Under the pieces are notes generated by a model. The model was not told where the DNA came from. It was given only the letters and a program-made list of their open reading frames with translations, and searched no databases. This document shows, one piece after another, positions 1-9,220 of a stretch of DNA of 64,000 nt; positions within the stretch are counted from its first letter, which is position 1; every line of letters starts with the position of its first letter. Made by a program: the position numbers and the translations under genes. This stretch comes from Thalassospira sp. MCCC 1A01148 (GTDB lineage Bacteria > Pseudomonadota > Alphaproteobacteria > Rhodospirillales > Thalassospiraceae), in the NCBI RefSeq assembly GCF_001613795.1, contig NZ_LPVZ01000012.1:248001-312000 (forward strand). Direction: 5' to 3'.

Positions 1-2133
1 CGTTCCCTGCCTGATGTGCGTGATGGCCTCAAGCCCGTGCATCGCCGTCTTCTTTATGCCATGCGTCAGCTTAAACTGAACCCGGAGCACGGGTTCAAGA
101 AATGCGCGCGTGTTGTCGGTGACGTGATCGGTAAGTATCACCCGCATGGTGATCAGTCGGTTTATGACGCGCTTGTCCGTTTGGCGCAGGATTTCGCGGT
201 GCGTTACCCGCTGGTCGACGGTCAGGGCAACTTCGGTAACATTGACGGCGATAACGCCGCGGCAATGCGTTACACCGAAGCACGCATGACCGCAATTGCT
301 GCTGCCCTGATGGACGGCCTTGACGAGGACGCGGTTGATTTCCGACCGACCTATGATGGCGAGGAGCAGGAACCGGTTGTCATGCCGGCGGCCTTCCCGA
401 ACCTTTTGGCCAATGGTGCGGCCGGTATTGCCGTGGGTATGGCGACCAATATTCCGCCCCATAACGTTGGCGAATTGTGTGCGGGTCTGATCAAGCTGAT
501 TGATGATCCGGAAACATCCATTGCGCAGCTTGCCCGTTGTGTGCCGGGCCCGGATTTCCCGACCGGTGGTGTTCTGGTAGAGCCGCGCGAAAATATTCTG
601 GAAGCCTATGCCACGGGCCGCGGATCCTTCCGTCTGCGGGCCAAGTGGGAAGTCGAAAAACTGAGCCACGGTCTGTATCAGGTCGTGATCACCGAAATTC
701 CCTATCAGGTGCAAAAAGCCAAGCTGGTTGAACGCATCGCCGATCTGATGGTGGCAAAGAAATTGCCGCTTCTGAACGATGTCCGCGATGAATCGACCGA
801 TGAGATCCGCCTGGTTTTGGAACCGCGTACCCGCGCGGTCGAGCCGGAACACCTGATGGAAATGCTGTTCAAGAATACCGAACTGGAAATCCGGTTTGGT
901 CTGAACATGAACGTTCTGGATGCGGATAACACCCCGCGTGTCATGAACCTGCGTGAAGTTTTGCGTGCGTTCCTTGCACACCGTCAGGAAGTCCTGATCC
1001 GTCGTTCCAACCATCGGCTGGCCAAGATCAATCATCGTCTTGAAGTGTTGGAAGGCTATCTTGTTGCCTATCTCAACCTCGATGAAGTGATCCGTATCAT
1101 CCGTTATGAGGATGAGCCGAAAAACGCATTGATGAAGGCCTTCGATCTGACCGAAGTGCAGGCCGATGCGATCCTTAATATGCGTCTGCGGTCTTTGCGC
1201 AAGCTTGAAGAGATGGAAATCAAAAACGAGCACGCCAAGCTGACCGAAGAAAAACAAGGGCTTGAAGCGCTCCTTGCCAGCGAAAGCATGCGTTGGGAAA
1301 AGATCCGTGACGAGATCGAGGTCATGCGCGAAAACTTTGGCAAGAAAACAGCCATTGGCAAGCGCCGCACCGAAATTGGCGATGCTCCAGAAGAAATTGA
1401 AGTGCCACTTGAAGCCCTGATTGAACGTGAACCGATTACGGTGATCTGTTCGAAAATGGGCTGGGTGCGTGCGTTGAAGGGCCATGTTGCAGATGTCAGC
1501 GACCTTAAATTCAAGGATGGTGACGAGCATCGCTTTGCGTTGAAGGCCTTTACCACGGACAAGCTTTTGATCCTGTCGACAGCCGGGCGTTGTTATACCA
1601 TGTCGTGTGACAAGCTGCCGGGTGGTCGCGGACATGGTGAGCCAATCCGTCTTTCGATTGATCTGCCGCAGGAGCATGACATCGTTTCGATGGTCGTTCA
1701 CAAGGACGGACGTAATCTGCTTGTGGCAAGTTCCGGCGGACGCGGCTTCCAGGTGGCCGAGAAAGAGGTGGTTGCGCAGACAAAGAACGGCAAACAGGTT
1801 CTTAACCTTGGCGCTGGTGAGGTCGCCAAGATTTTCGAGCCGGTCGAATGCGATCACGTGGCTGTTCTGGGCGATAACCGAAAGCTTCTGATTTATCCGG
1901 TTTCGGAAATCCCGGAAATGACCCGTGGGCGTGGTGTAATCCTTCAGAAATATCGCCAGGGCGGCCTATCGGACTTGATGCTGTTTAACCTTGAAGACGG
2001 TCTGAGCTGGACCATGGGTGGCAGTGAAGGGCGTACGCGAACTGTGACCGAACTCACTGAATGGATCGGCAAACGTGCAGGGGCAGGGCGCTTGCCGCCA
2101 AACGGCTTCCCGCGGTCCAACAAGTTCGAATAA
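1..2133 (+). CDS. parC: DNA topoisomerase IV subunit A, 5'-truncated
   Basis: Catalytic subunit of the type IIA topoisomerase that decatenates daughter chromosomes (partner ParE). The reading frame is open from base 1, so the gene starts upstream of the window; about 710 residues are present. The winged-helix breakage-reunion domain is visible near the start, with PLVDGQGNFG and then AAMRYTEARM, whose Tyr (codon at 271-273) is the DNA-attaching residue. A coiled coil (roughly residues 340-460) and a C-terminal beta-pinwheel follow. ParC is chosen over GyrA because the C-terminal domain is short and I see no GyrA-box (QRRGGKG-type) motif; this is a judgement from sequence, not a search. A strong terminator follows at 2156. 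Confidence 0.9.
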   Translation, partial: RSLPDVRDGLKPVHRRLLYAMRQLKLNPEHGFKKCARVVGDVIGKYHPHGDQSVYDALVRLAQDFAVRYPLVDGQGNFGNIDGDNAAAMRYTEARMTAIAAALMDGLDEDAVDFRPTYDGEEQEPVVMPAAFPNLLANGAAGIAVGMATNIPPHNVGELCAGLIKLIDDPETSIAQLARCVPGPDFPTGGVLVEPRENILEAYATGRGSFRLRAKWEVEKLSHGLYQVVITEIPYQVQKAKLVERIADLMVAKKLPLLNDVRDESTDEIRLVLEPRTRAVEPEHLMEMLFKNTELEIRFGLNMNVLDADNTPRVMNLREVLRAFLAHRQEVLIRRSNHRLAKINHRLEVLEGYLVAYLNLDEVIRIIRYEDEPKNALMKAFDLTEVQADAILNMRLRSLRKLEEMEIKNEHAKLTEEKQGLEALLASESMRWEKIRDEIEVMRENFGKKTAIGKRRTEIGDAPEEIEVPLEALIEREPITVICSKMGWVRALKGHVADVSDLKFKDGDEHRFALKAFTTDKLLILSTAGRCYTMSCDKLPGGRGHGEPIRLSIDLPQEHDIVSMVVHKDGRNLLVASSGGRGFQVAEKEVVAQTKNGKQVLNLGAGEVAKIFEPVECDHVAVLGDNRKLLIYPVSEIPEMTRGRGVILQKYRQGGLSDLMLFNLEDGLSWTMGGSEGRTRTVTELTEWIGKRAGAGRLPPNGFPRSNKFE

Positions 2134-2155
2134 CGGCCGGTAAAAGACGTTTAAG

Positions 2156-2190
2156 AAAGCCGGATGGTGTGACGCCATCCGGCTTTTTCT
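2156..2190 (+). terminator. Rho-independent terminator after parC
   Basis: GCCGGATGG (2159-2167) pairs perfectly with CCATCCGGC (2175-2183) over a 7-nt loop, flanked by AAA and a T-run (2184-2188). It lies 23 nt after the parC stop. Confidence 0.85.
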
Positions 2191-2369
2191 TTGCGCGGTT
2201 GGCGAAAAATGATGCAGTACCGAACATTTGTTGCATTTCCCGGCAGAAATGGCCGCAATTCGGTGCAAAAGATATAGCGTTTTGGACGGTTAATATGTAA
2301 CTTCCCAACCTGTTAAGCAGGATGCCCGCAATTTTCCTGTGAGATTCAAAAAGGGCTTGGGAGTGAAAA

Positions 2370-2915
2370 GTGAGATTTCTCGGAAATTTCGTCCGCGTGA
2401 TCGACAGTCTTAATGACTGGATCGGACGCGGAGTGGCCTGGCTGGTGATCCCGATGGTCGTGATCACGTTCTTGGTGGCCACATTGCGTTACGGCTTCTC
2501 GATTGGCTGGGTGTCGATGCAGGAAAGCTACATGTGGCTGTATGGCATCATGTTCATGGTAGGCGCCGGCTATACGCTGCTGCATGGTGGTCATGTCCGT
2601 GTTGACGTGTTCTATCGTCCGGCTTCGGCACGTTACAAGGCATGGGTTGATCTTTTTGGATCCCTTTTCCTTCTGGCACCGGTCATCATCATGATGTTGA
2701 TGTACAGTTACCCTTATGTTGCCACGAGCTGGCATCGCCTGGAAGGCTCACACGAAACGGGCGGGCTTCCGGGATTGTTCCTGTATAAATCAGTGATCCT
2801 GATCTTTTGTGTCCTGATGCTGCTTCAGGGGCTGTCGCTTGCGGCACGCAGCATTCTGGTACTGGCGGGTCACAAAGAGTTTGAAATTCAAGAAGAAGAG
2901 CACGAGGGCGTCTGA
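2370..2915 (+). CDS. dctQ: TRAP transporter small membrane subunit (DctQ family)
   Basis: Small integral-membrane subunit of a tripartite ATP-independent periplasmic transporter, which drives solute uptake with an ion gradient. The 181-residue product has four hydrophobic segments (about residues 18-38, 50-70, 92-112, 135-155), the usual DctQ size and topology. GTG start at 2370, with GGGAG seven bases upstream. Its TGA overlaps the ATG of dctM by one base (TGATG at 2913-2917), so the two are translationally coupled. The C-terminal tail is acidic (QEEEHEGV). The substrate cannot be read from this subunit; the convergent binding protein resembles alpha-keto-acid binders. Confidence 0.85.
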   Translation: MRFLGNFVRVIDSLNDWIGRGVAWLVIPMVVITFLVATLRYGFSIGWVSMQESYMWLYGIMFMVGAGYTLLHGGHVRVDVFYRPASARYKAWVDLFGSLFLLAPVIIMMLMYSYPYVATSWHRLEGSHETGGLPGLFLYKSVILIFCVLMLLQGLSLAARSILVLAGHKEFEIQEEEHEGV

Positions 2916-4288
2916 TGTCGGGGGAAATTCTTAGCCTGGTAATGTTCGCCGTTGCGTGCGGCGTGCTTCTTCTTGGTTTTCCGGTTGCCTTCTCGCTTGC
3001 GGGCACCGGTCTTGCTTTTGCGCTTATCGGTAATTCGATGGGCGTGTTTGATATGCCGCTTCTTGGCTCTTTGCCGTCACGCTACTTCGGTGTGATGACC
3101 AACGAGCTTTACGTTGCGATCCCGCTGTTTGTGTTCATGGGTGTGATGCTTGAACGTGCTCGGATCGCCGAGAAGCTCCTGACCACCATGGGCATGCTGT
3201 TTGGCACCATGCGCGGCGGCCTTGGTATCTCGGTTGTTATTGTTGGCATGTTGCTCGCGGCATCGACCGGTATTGTCGGTGCGACGGTTGTCACCATGGG
3301 CTTGCTCAGTCTGCCGGCTATGCAGAAAGCCGGATATGATCCGAAACTTTCGACCGGTGTGATCTGTGCATCGGGTACCCTTGGTCAGATCATTCCGCCA
3401 TCCATCGTTCTGGTTCTGCTGGGCGATATCCTGCAGGGGGCTTATGCCGAAGCGCAGCGTTCGCTGGGCAACTGGGCACCGGAACCGATTTCGGTGATGG
3501 ATCTGTTTGCAGGGGCCTTCATTCCGGGCCTGATGCTTGTCGGGCTTTATATCGGCTGGATCATCATCAAATCATTGATCGATCCTGAATCCGCCCCGGC
3601 ACTTGTTGAAGGCAAACGTCCCGAAGGTCTTTGGGGCGAAGTTCTGCGCGCCTTGCTGCCGCCGGCTCTGCTGATTGTTGCGGTTCTTGGATCGATCCTG
3701 ACCGGTATTGCGACCCCGACAGAATCAGCGGCCTTTGGTTCTGTAGGTGCGACAATTCTGGCTGCGTTCTATAAGCGTCTTGATATGGCTGTGATGCGCC
3801 ATGTTGTGCGCCAGACCGTTCAAGTCAGTGCGATGGTGTTTGTCATCCTGCTTGGTGCATCGGTGTTCTCGCTGGTGTTCCGTGGTCTGGGTGGTGATCA
3901 TCTGGTCGAGGAACTGCTGCACAACCTTCCGGGTGGTGTCTTCAGTGCGATGCTGGTCGTGATGTTGCTTATGTTTTTCATGGGCTTCTTCCTTGATTTC
4001 ATCGAGATCGTGTTTGTCGTGATCCCGATTGTCGGCCCGATCCTGCTGAAGCTTGATATTGATCCGGTTTGGCTGGGTGTGATGATTGCGATCAACTTGC
4101 AGACCAGCTTCCTGACGCCGCCATTTGGCTTTGCGCTGTTCTATCTGCGCGGTGTTGCCCCGGCGGCGATCAAGACACTTGATATCTATCGCGGTATCAT
4201 TCCGTTCGTGGTCATTCAGATGCTGGGCCTGTGTCTTGTTGCAGCCTTCCCGTGGCTGGCGACCTGGCTGCCAAGCATTCTGTTCTAA
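2915..4288 (+). CDS. dctM: TRAP transporter large membrane subunit (DctM family)
   Basis: Main permease subunit of the TRAP transporter, 457 residues with about twelve hydrophobic segments over the whole length. Family features include the conserved GTLGQIIPPSI stretch (about residues 152-162) and the LTPPFGFALFYLRG stretch near residue 394, which line the transport path in DctM proteins. It starts on the last base of the dctQ stop and ends before a terminator at 4315. It faces the binding-protein gene dctP tail to tail, so the three parts of the transporter are encoded as two convergent units rather than one operon. Confidence 0.9.
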   Translation: MSGEILSLVMFAVACGVLLLGFPVAFSLAGTGLAFALIGNSMGVFDMPLLGSLPSRYFGVMTNELYVAIPLFVFMGVMLERARIAEKLLTTMGMLFGTMRGGLGISVVIVGMLLAASTGIVGATVVTMGLLSLPAMQKAGYDPKLSTGVICASGTLGQIIPPSIVLVLLGDILQGAYAEAQRSLGNWAPEPISVMDLFAGAFIPGLMLVGLYIGWIIIKSLIDPESAPALVEGKRPEGLWGEVLRALLPPALLIVAVLGSILTGIATPTESAAFGSVGATILAAFYKRLDMAVMRHVVRQTVQVSAMVFVILLGASVFSLVFRGLGGDHLVEELLHNLPGGVFSAMLVVMLLMFFMGFFLDFIEIVFVVIPIVGPILLKLDIDPVWLGVMIAINLQTSFLTPPFGFALFYLRGVAPAAIKTLDIYRGIIPFVVIQMLGLCLVAAFPWLATWLPSILF

Positions 4289-4314
4289 GCAGAGCGAACA
4301 CATACTTTCGAAGA

Positions 4315-4342
4315 AAAAGGCACCCGGACGGGTGCCTTTTTT
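4315..4342 (+). terminator. Rho-independent terminator after dctM
   Basis: AAAAGGCACCC (4315-4325), loop GGAC, GGGTGCCTTTT (4330-4340) and further T's. Confidence 0.85.
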
Positions 4343-4380
4343 ATGTCTGACGACCTTGTGGCGTGTAAGGGCGGGGCAAA

Positions 4381-4409
4381 TAAAAAGGGCTGGCATCTGC
4401 CAGCCCTTT
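4381..4409 (-). terminator. Rho-independent terminator of dctP
   Basis: A perfect 12-bp stem, AAAGGGCTGGCA (4384-4395) with TGCCAGCCCTTT (4398-4409). Read on the minus strand it ends in a T-run, 24 nt after the dctP stop. Confidence 0.85.
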
Positions 4410-4432
4410 GTCGTTTTCCGGTATCGGAGAAC

Positions 4433-5527
4433 TTAGTATTTGAACGGCAGGATACGTGCCTGTGCGAATGCCGATTCCGAGAATTTCGACCATGCGATCG
4501 ACTGGGTACGGAATGCGATGAGGCTTTCGAACACTTCCTGTGACAGCGGGTTCGAAGCAACGAGGTCACGCAGGACTTCACCGGACAGTTTGCCGAGGTT
4601 GGTGAGAATGTCGTCAGAGAACGGACGAACATCAACGCCGTGCTTGTTACGCAGGGTATCAAGCGCCTGAACGTTACGGGCGGTGAATTCAGACAGAACC
4701 ATCTGGTTCACCGCGCGGTTTGCCTGCTCGACGATTGCCTTGAGATCATCCGGAAGTGCATTCCATGCATCCAGGTTGATGAAGTTATCAAGAACGGTCG
4801 CCGGCTCGTGCCAACCCGGGTAGTAGTAGTATTTCGCCGATTTATACAGGCCGAACGCCAGATCGTTGTACGGGCCAACCCATTCGGTCGCGTCAATTGC
4901 GCCCGACTGCAGTGCCGGCGGAATTTCACCACCCGGAAGGTTCACAACGTTGGCGCCAGCGGCTTTGACAACTTCGCCACCAAGGCCTGGAATACGCATT
5001 TTCAGACCTTTATAGTCGTCAATGGTGTTCATTTCCTTGTTGAACCAGCCGCCCATCTGGGTGCCGGTGTTGCCCGACGGGAAGAACTTACAGTTCAGTT
5101 CTGCATAGACCTTGTCGGCCAGTTCCTGACCGCCACCCCACTGGAACCATGCATTCTGTTCCTGTGCGTTCAGACCGAACGGCATTGCTGCGATATACTG
5201 GGTCGCATCAACCTTGCCCTTCCAGTAGTACGGCGCGCCGTGACCCATTTCGACAGTCCCGCTGCCGACAGCGTCGATGGCTTCGAATGCCGGAACAATT
5301 TCACCAGCGCCGAAAACGGTCACTTTCAGACGACCTTCGGATGCCTTGGTGATGTATTCGGCAAGAAGGTTCGCACCGGTGCCAAGGCCCGGAAAGTTTT
5401 TCGGCCAGGTGGTGATAAGGCGCCACTCACGGACGTCCTGGGCAATTGCCGGTTTGGCGAAAGTTGACGCGGCAGCAGCAGTCGCACCTGCTACGGCAGC
5501 GCCGGAAAGAAATTGACGACGTTTCAT
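4433..5527 (-). CDS. dctP: TRAP transporter periplasmic solute-binding protein (DctP family)
   Basis: Periplasmic binding protein that delivers substrate to the DctQM permease; 364 residues, a normal length. The N-terminus begins MKRRQFLSG and carries an Ala-rich segment ending AIA at residue 29. This is a twin-arginine (Tat) signal, so the protein is probably exported folded. The mature part has the DctP look: TTWPKNFPGLGTGA near the start, a GLKMRIPGLGGEV stretch, then QSGAIDATEWVGPYND, whose acidic/Trp residues resemble the alpha-keto-acid binding subgroup (TakP-like). The keto-acid assignment is inference. GGGAGG lies about ten bases before the ATG. Convergent with dctQM. Confidence 0.85.
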   Translation of the reverse strand: MKRRQFLSGAAVAGATAAAASTFAKPAIAQDVREWRLITTWPKNFPGLGTGANLLAEYITKASEGRLKVTVFGAGEIVPAFEAIDAVGSGTVEMGHGAPYYWKGKVDATQYIAAMPFGLNAQEQNAWFQWGGGQELADKVYAELNCKFFPSGNTGTQMGGWFNKEMNTIDDYKGLKMRIPGLGGEVVKAAGANVVNLPGGEIPPALQSGAIDATEWVGPYNDLAFGLYKSAKYYYYPGWHEPATVLDNFINLDAWNALPDDLKAIVEQANRAVNQMVLSEFTARNVQALDTLRNKHGVDVRPFSDDILTNLGKLSGEVLRDLVASNPLSQEVFESLIAFRTQSIAWSKFSESAFAQARILPFKY

Positions 5528-5701
5528 TGGTTACAACCTCCCAAAGATGCAAGCTCATGATTTATCAGTAAAAGCCGTTCAATCGGCTATGAACCGCAGC
5601 TTATATGCGTCTGCAAGGGTAGGCAACCGGGGATCGAGTGGTTGCGTAGGACTTTAGTCTAATAAGGAGGGGTGTCCAGATTGTAGAGGGCAATGGCGTT
5701 A

Positions 5702-6448
5702 TTAATCGGACTGGGTGTCCGTGTCTTTAAATGCCATCGAGACCCACTGACCGTCCTGGAAACCTTCAAGGGGCTGGAAGCGCATTTTATAGGACATCTT
5801 GCGACACTCTTCGATCCAGTAGCCAAGATAGATATGCGGAAGCGATAGCATTTTGGCTTCATTGATCAGATCAAGAATGATGTAGGTGCCCAGTCCGCGA
5901 CGGTCTTCTGCCGGATCGAAAAAGCTGTAAACCGCCGACAAGCCGTCGGCCAACGTGTCGACCAAAGCGACGGCAATCAGGCTGTCATCCTTGCGGCGAT
6001 ACTCAAAAATCGAGCTGTCTACAGTACTGTCTTCGATCATTGCGCGGTAATCACGTGCATCCATCCGCGCCATGTCGCCATTACCGTGGCGGACATCCTG
6101 ATAGGTGCTAAAGAGCTGATACTGCTCTTGTGTTGCGGTCGGTGGCATCACTGTGCGGACAAGGTCGTTATTTCTATTGTTTATGCGGCGAAATGATCGG
6201 CCGGGCTTGAACCCGTCACAGCATACCCTTACCGGCACACAGGCGTTGCAATCACTACAGGCCGGAAGATACGCAATGGAATGACTGCGGCGAAAACCTG
6301 AGCGCGACAGCAGATCATGGACATTGTTGGCTTCCGGGCCACGCAGTTCGGTAACCAGCTTGCGTTCGAAGCGGCCGGGCAGGTAGGGGCACGGCATCGG
6401 TGCGGTCATGAAATAATGCTGTGTCAGGCGCCGCTGGTTTACTGTCAT
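5702..6448 (-). CDS. bpt: Aspartate/glutamate leucyltransferase (Bpt)
   Basis: Leucyl/arginyl-tRNA-protein transferase that attaches an amino acid to N-terminal Asp or Glu, marking the protein for ClpS/ClpAP degradation (bacterial N-degron pathway, cytoplasm). 248 residues, the usual Bpt length. The N-terminal ATE domain shows the Cys cluster LPACSDCNACVPVRV (Cys 64, 67, 70) plus C20 and C76/C77. The C-terminal GNAT-like half shows YSFFDPAEDRRGLGTY and YLGYWIEECRKMSYK, both typical. It stands alone, 119 nt downstream of motB on the same strand. I see no terminator between them, so read-through is possible. Confidence 0.93.
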   Translation of the reverse strand: MTVNQRRLTQHYFMTAPMPCPYLPGRFERKLVTELRGPEANNVHDLLSRSGFRRSHSIAYLPACSDCNACVPVRVCCDGFKPGRSFRRINNRNNDLVRTVMPPTATQEQYQLFSTYQDVRHGNGDMARMDARDYRAMIEDSTVDSSIFEYRRKDDSLIAVALVDTLADGLSAVYSFFDPAEDRRGLGTYIILDLINEAKMLSLPHIYLGYWIEECRKMSYKMRFQPLEGFQDGQWVSMAFKDTDTQSD

Positions 6449-6567
6449 TTCGTCCGATCAGTTCCGGTCATATCAAAGAGAGCTACTCTATGAGATTAGG
6501 TGCTGTTTATGACAGTTTAAAGGCCTGACGTTCAAAAGGGCACTGAATTCTGAAGCGTTGTCCGAAA

Positions 6568-7521
6568 TCACTGCTGTGCAGGAACCGAGAATGTCGGGCG
6601 ACGCTTTGTTTCGCCTTGTGCCGGTTGATCGACCGGGGCTGCTGGTGTTGCGCTGGCCGGTGCAGACTGATTGTCTGTTGCTTCGCCTTCCGGGGCTGTA
6701 CGTTCGCCAGTCCCGCGCAGCAAGGTAATGCTGATACGGCGGTTGCTTTCATTTTCCGGTGCTTCGGGCAATAGCGGATCGGTGTCAGACAGGCCGGCAA
6801 CCTTGGCAAACCGAGCTGTATCAAGACCCAAACCTTCAAGTGCCCGCCGTGTCGCCAGCGCGCGGTCTGCCGAAAGTTCCCAGTTGGAATACCCATCTGT
6901 GCGATTGAACGGCACAGCATCGGTATGGCCTTCGATTGAGACGTCCTGAGGCATGTTTTCGATCACGCCTGCGACCTGTTGCAGCAAAAGGCGCGTATGT
7001 TCAGCCATGGCGGCACTGCCGCTCGGGAACATGGCTGTGCCATCTTCGTCAAGGATCTGGATGCGCAAACCTTCATCGGTGTTTTCGATGCGAATGTTCT
7101 TTTCAAGTCCCTGAAGTTCTTCGTTAGCTTCAATCGCCTTAAGGAGTTCTTCCTGGGCCTCGTTGAATTCCTGTTCTTCCATCTGCGCGACCCGAATGGC
7201 TTCGCGTTCTTCGGGCGTTTGAACCGGTGGGATATCCATGCTGACGGTAGGTGCCCCGAATTCAGAACGCAGAGCGCCTTCTTCGGCAAGGCTGGTCCCG
7301 CCCAGCAAACCGCCAGAGCCGGATTCATTTTGAGAGATTGTTTCTGGCGTGAAATACATCGACACGCCTTGCAGCTGTTCTTCCGTCGCGCTTGAAAGCA
7401 GCCAAAGCAACAGGAAAAACGCCATCATTGCCGTCACGAAGTCAGCATAGGCGACCTTCCAGGCACCGCCATGGTGGCCGTGGCCACCTTTCTTTACTTT
7501 CTTGATGACGATATCAGGCAT
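6568..7521 (-). CDS. motB: Flagellar motor stator protein MotB
   Basis: Stator subunit that couples ion flow to flagellar rotation and anchors the stator to peptidoglycan. 317 residues: basic His/Gly-rich N-terminus (KKVKKGGHGHHGG), one membrane helix (about residues 25-44) with the ion-binding Asp27 in YADFVTAMMAFF, a plug/linker rich in Glu (about 85-150), then an OmpA-like peptidoglycan-binding domain with SIEGHTDAVPF and NWELSADRALATRRAL. The last 45 residues are Ala/Pro-rich. It lies 37 nt downstream of motA in a two-gene operon. YADFV is the common proton-type helix, but ion specificity is not certain. Confidence 0.95.
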   Translation of the reverse strand: MPDIVIKKVKKGGHGHHGGAWKVAYADFVTAMMAFFLLLWLLSSATEEQLQGVSMYFTPETISQNESGSGGLLGGTSLAEEGALRSEFGAPTVSMDIPPVQTPEEREAIRVAQMEEQEFNEAQEELLKAIEANEELQGLEKNIRIENTDEGLRIQILDEDGTAMFPSGSAAMAEHTRLLLQQVAGVIENMPQDVSIEGHTDAVPFNRTDGYSNWELSADRALATRRALEGLGLDTARFAKVAGLSDTDPLLPEAPENESNRRISITLLRGTGERTAPEGEATDNQSAPASATPAAPVDQPAQGETKRRPTFSVPAQQ

Positions 7522-7558
7522 GCGTCATGGGTTCCCTAGGCCTTGGCGTTCACTGAAA

Positions 7559-8413
7559 TCAGACGGACGGTGCGTCTTGCAAGGCTTCGTCAAGTTCCTT
7601 GAAGTTCGGACGGAGATCATGTGGCAGGGTTTTGCGCGCAAATTCGACAGAAACTTGCGGTGCGTAGCCCTGCATATGACCAATCAGTGCCGCCTTGATG
7701 CAGTTGTAGTACTTGGCGTCGGTTTCAACAGTGTTTTTGATGATCGATGCTGTCGGACCCACAAAGCCATATGCGCCGAGAATACCAAGGAAAGTACCAA
7801 CAAGGGCGGCTGCAATCAGCCCACCAAGGATTTCTGGCGGTTCTGTTACCGAACTCATAGTGACAATCACGCCAAGAACCGCGGCCACAATACCGAGGGC
7901 AGGAAGGCCATCGCCAGCAGTCTGAACCGCGGCAGCAACAGCGTGCTCTTCCTCGTGATGGGCTTCCAGTTCCTGATCCATGACTGCTTCAAGTTCATAG
8001 GCATTGGTTGTGCCAAGGGTGAGCAGACGGAGATAATCACACATGAATTCCAACGCGTGATGGTCTTTCATCAGCATTGGGAAATTGGAAAAAAGGTTTG
8101 AGCTCTCCGGATTCTCGACGTGGCTTTCAAGCGCAAGGTCACCTTTGGACTTTGCCAAGCGAAAAACCGCATACAGGCAAATCAGGAGCTCCTGATAAGC
8201 GGCCTTTTTCTTGGGGCCTTTCATGGCACGCAGCGTGTAGGTGAAAGATCTTTTGACAATACCCAACGGGTTGGCCGTCAAATAAGCACCGAAGGCGGCC
8301 CCGAAAATGATCAGGACTTCAAGCGGCTGGACAAGAATGCCGAATTCCCCGTGCGGTAGATAACCACCGAGGACAGAGCCGATTACGACGATATAACCGA
8401 TTATCAAGAACAT
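7559..8413 (-). CDS. motA: Flagellar motor stator protein MotA
   Basis: Membrane stator subunit, partner of MotB, pushing on FliG to turn the rotor. 284 residues with paired hydrophobic helices at the N-terminus (about 2-20 and 28-48) and near residues 165-220, separated by a large cytoplasmic loop. The third and fourth helices carry the conserved TEPPEILGGLIAAALVGTFL stretch, including the prolines used for torque coupling. ATG start, first gene of motA-motB. The 255-nt gap to the divergent flavin reductase gene must hold its promoter. No other flagellar gene is in the window. Confidence 0.95.
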   Translation of the reverse strand: MFLIIGYIVVIGSVLGGYLPHGEFGILVQPLEVLIIFGAAFGAYLTANPLGIVKRSFTYTLRAMKGPKKKAAYQELLICLYAVFRLAKSKGDLALESHVENPESSNLFSNFPMLMKDHHALEFMCDYLRLLTLGTTNAYELEAVMDQELEAHHEEEHAVAAAVQTAGDGLPALGIVAAVLGVIVTMSSVTEPPEILGGLIAAALVGTFLGILGAYGFVGPTASIIKNTVETDAKYYNCIKAALIGHMQGYAPQVSVEFARKTLPHDLRPNFKELDEALQDAPSV

Positions 8414-8669
8414 TCTGTTTTTTACTCCGCTACCCCAAGCAAGACACCTGAACCGTTACCCAAAGCTCATTGAAATATATGGTGTCTGCGCCCGTGCAGA
8501 TCACGTTTCTGGTATCTATATGCTCTTATTAAGTTTTAATCTTGTTAACATCGCGTTTAAATTAGCAGCGAGTTAGGTTTGACAGCGCGGTGATTAGACG
8601 CCATTTTCCCCAAGCCCTGCAGATGGGTGCGTACACCATCCGAATTTGTATACAAGAGCATTCTTAAAT

Positions 8670-9152
8670 ATGTCTTTCTCTCCGCGTGATTTTCGCGACT
8701 GCCTTGGCCAGTTCACAACTGGTGTGGCCGTTGTTACGACCCGTACCGCCGACGGCGCAAAAGCGGGAATCACCATCAACAGCTTTGCCTCGGTATCGCT
8801 TGAGCCAGCTTTGGTCTTGTTTTCGGTTGATCATCGTGCTGCTACGCATGCGCTGTTCACCGGGGATGCGACGCGTTTCTGCATCAACATCCTGAGCCAG
8901 GACCAGAAACAGGTTTCCGAGCTGTTTTCTGCACCCGGTCAGGACGGCTGGGAAAAGGTCGCCTATGAGGATGACAGTCTTGGTATGCCGCGCCTGACCG
9001 GCAGTGTTGCTGCTTTTACCTGTGAGCGCCATGCACTGCATGAAGGCGGCGATCACAGCATCATCGTTGGCCATGTGCGCGAATTGGTGATGGGCGAAAC
9101 GGGGGCGCCATTGCTTTATTATGGCGGCCGTTATCGTGCCTTGGGCGATTAA
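8670..9152 (+). CDS. Flavin reductase family protein (FMN-binding split barrel)
   Basis: Predicted NAD(P)H:flavin oxidoreductase, of the type that supplies reduced FMN/FAD to a monooxygenase. 160 residues from ATG 8670; an in-frame TTG at 8646 is possible but less likely. The split-barrel signature is present: FRDCLGQFTTGVAVVTTR near the start, then NSFASVSLEPALVLFSVDH, then FCINILSQDQ and a C-terminal GAPLLYYGGRYRALGD. No monooxygenase gene is adjacent, so its partner is unknown. It is a single gene ending at a strong shared terminator with the convergent ilvA. Confidence 0.85.
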   Translation: MSFSPRDFRDCLGQFTTGVAVVTTRTADGAKAGITINSFASVSLEPALVLFSVDHRAATHALFTGDATRFCINILSQDQKQVSELFSAPGQDGWEKVAYEDDSLGMPRLTGSVAAFTCERHALHEGGDHSIIVGHVRELVMGETGAPLLYYGGRYRALGD

Positions 9153-9174
9153 GTCTAGGTTGAAGCACACACGT

Positions 9175-9209
9175 AAAAAGGGCCGCGGTGACATACCAGC
9201 GGCCCTTTT
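9175..9209. terminator. Bidirectional terminator between flavin reductase and ilvA
   Basis: AAAAGGGCCGC (9176-9186) pairs with GCGGCCCTTTT (9199-9209), giving A/T runs on both sides. It serves both convergent genes. Confidence 0.85.
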
Positions 9210-9220
9210 CTTTTCCTCGA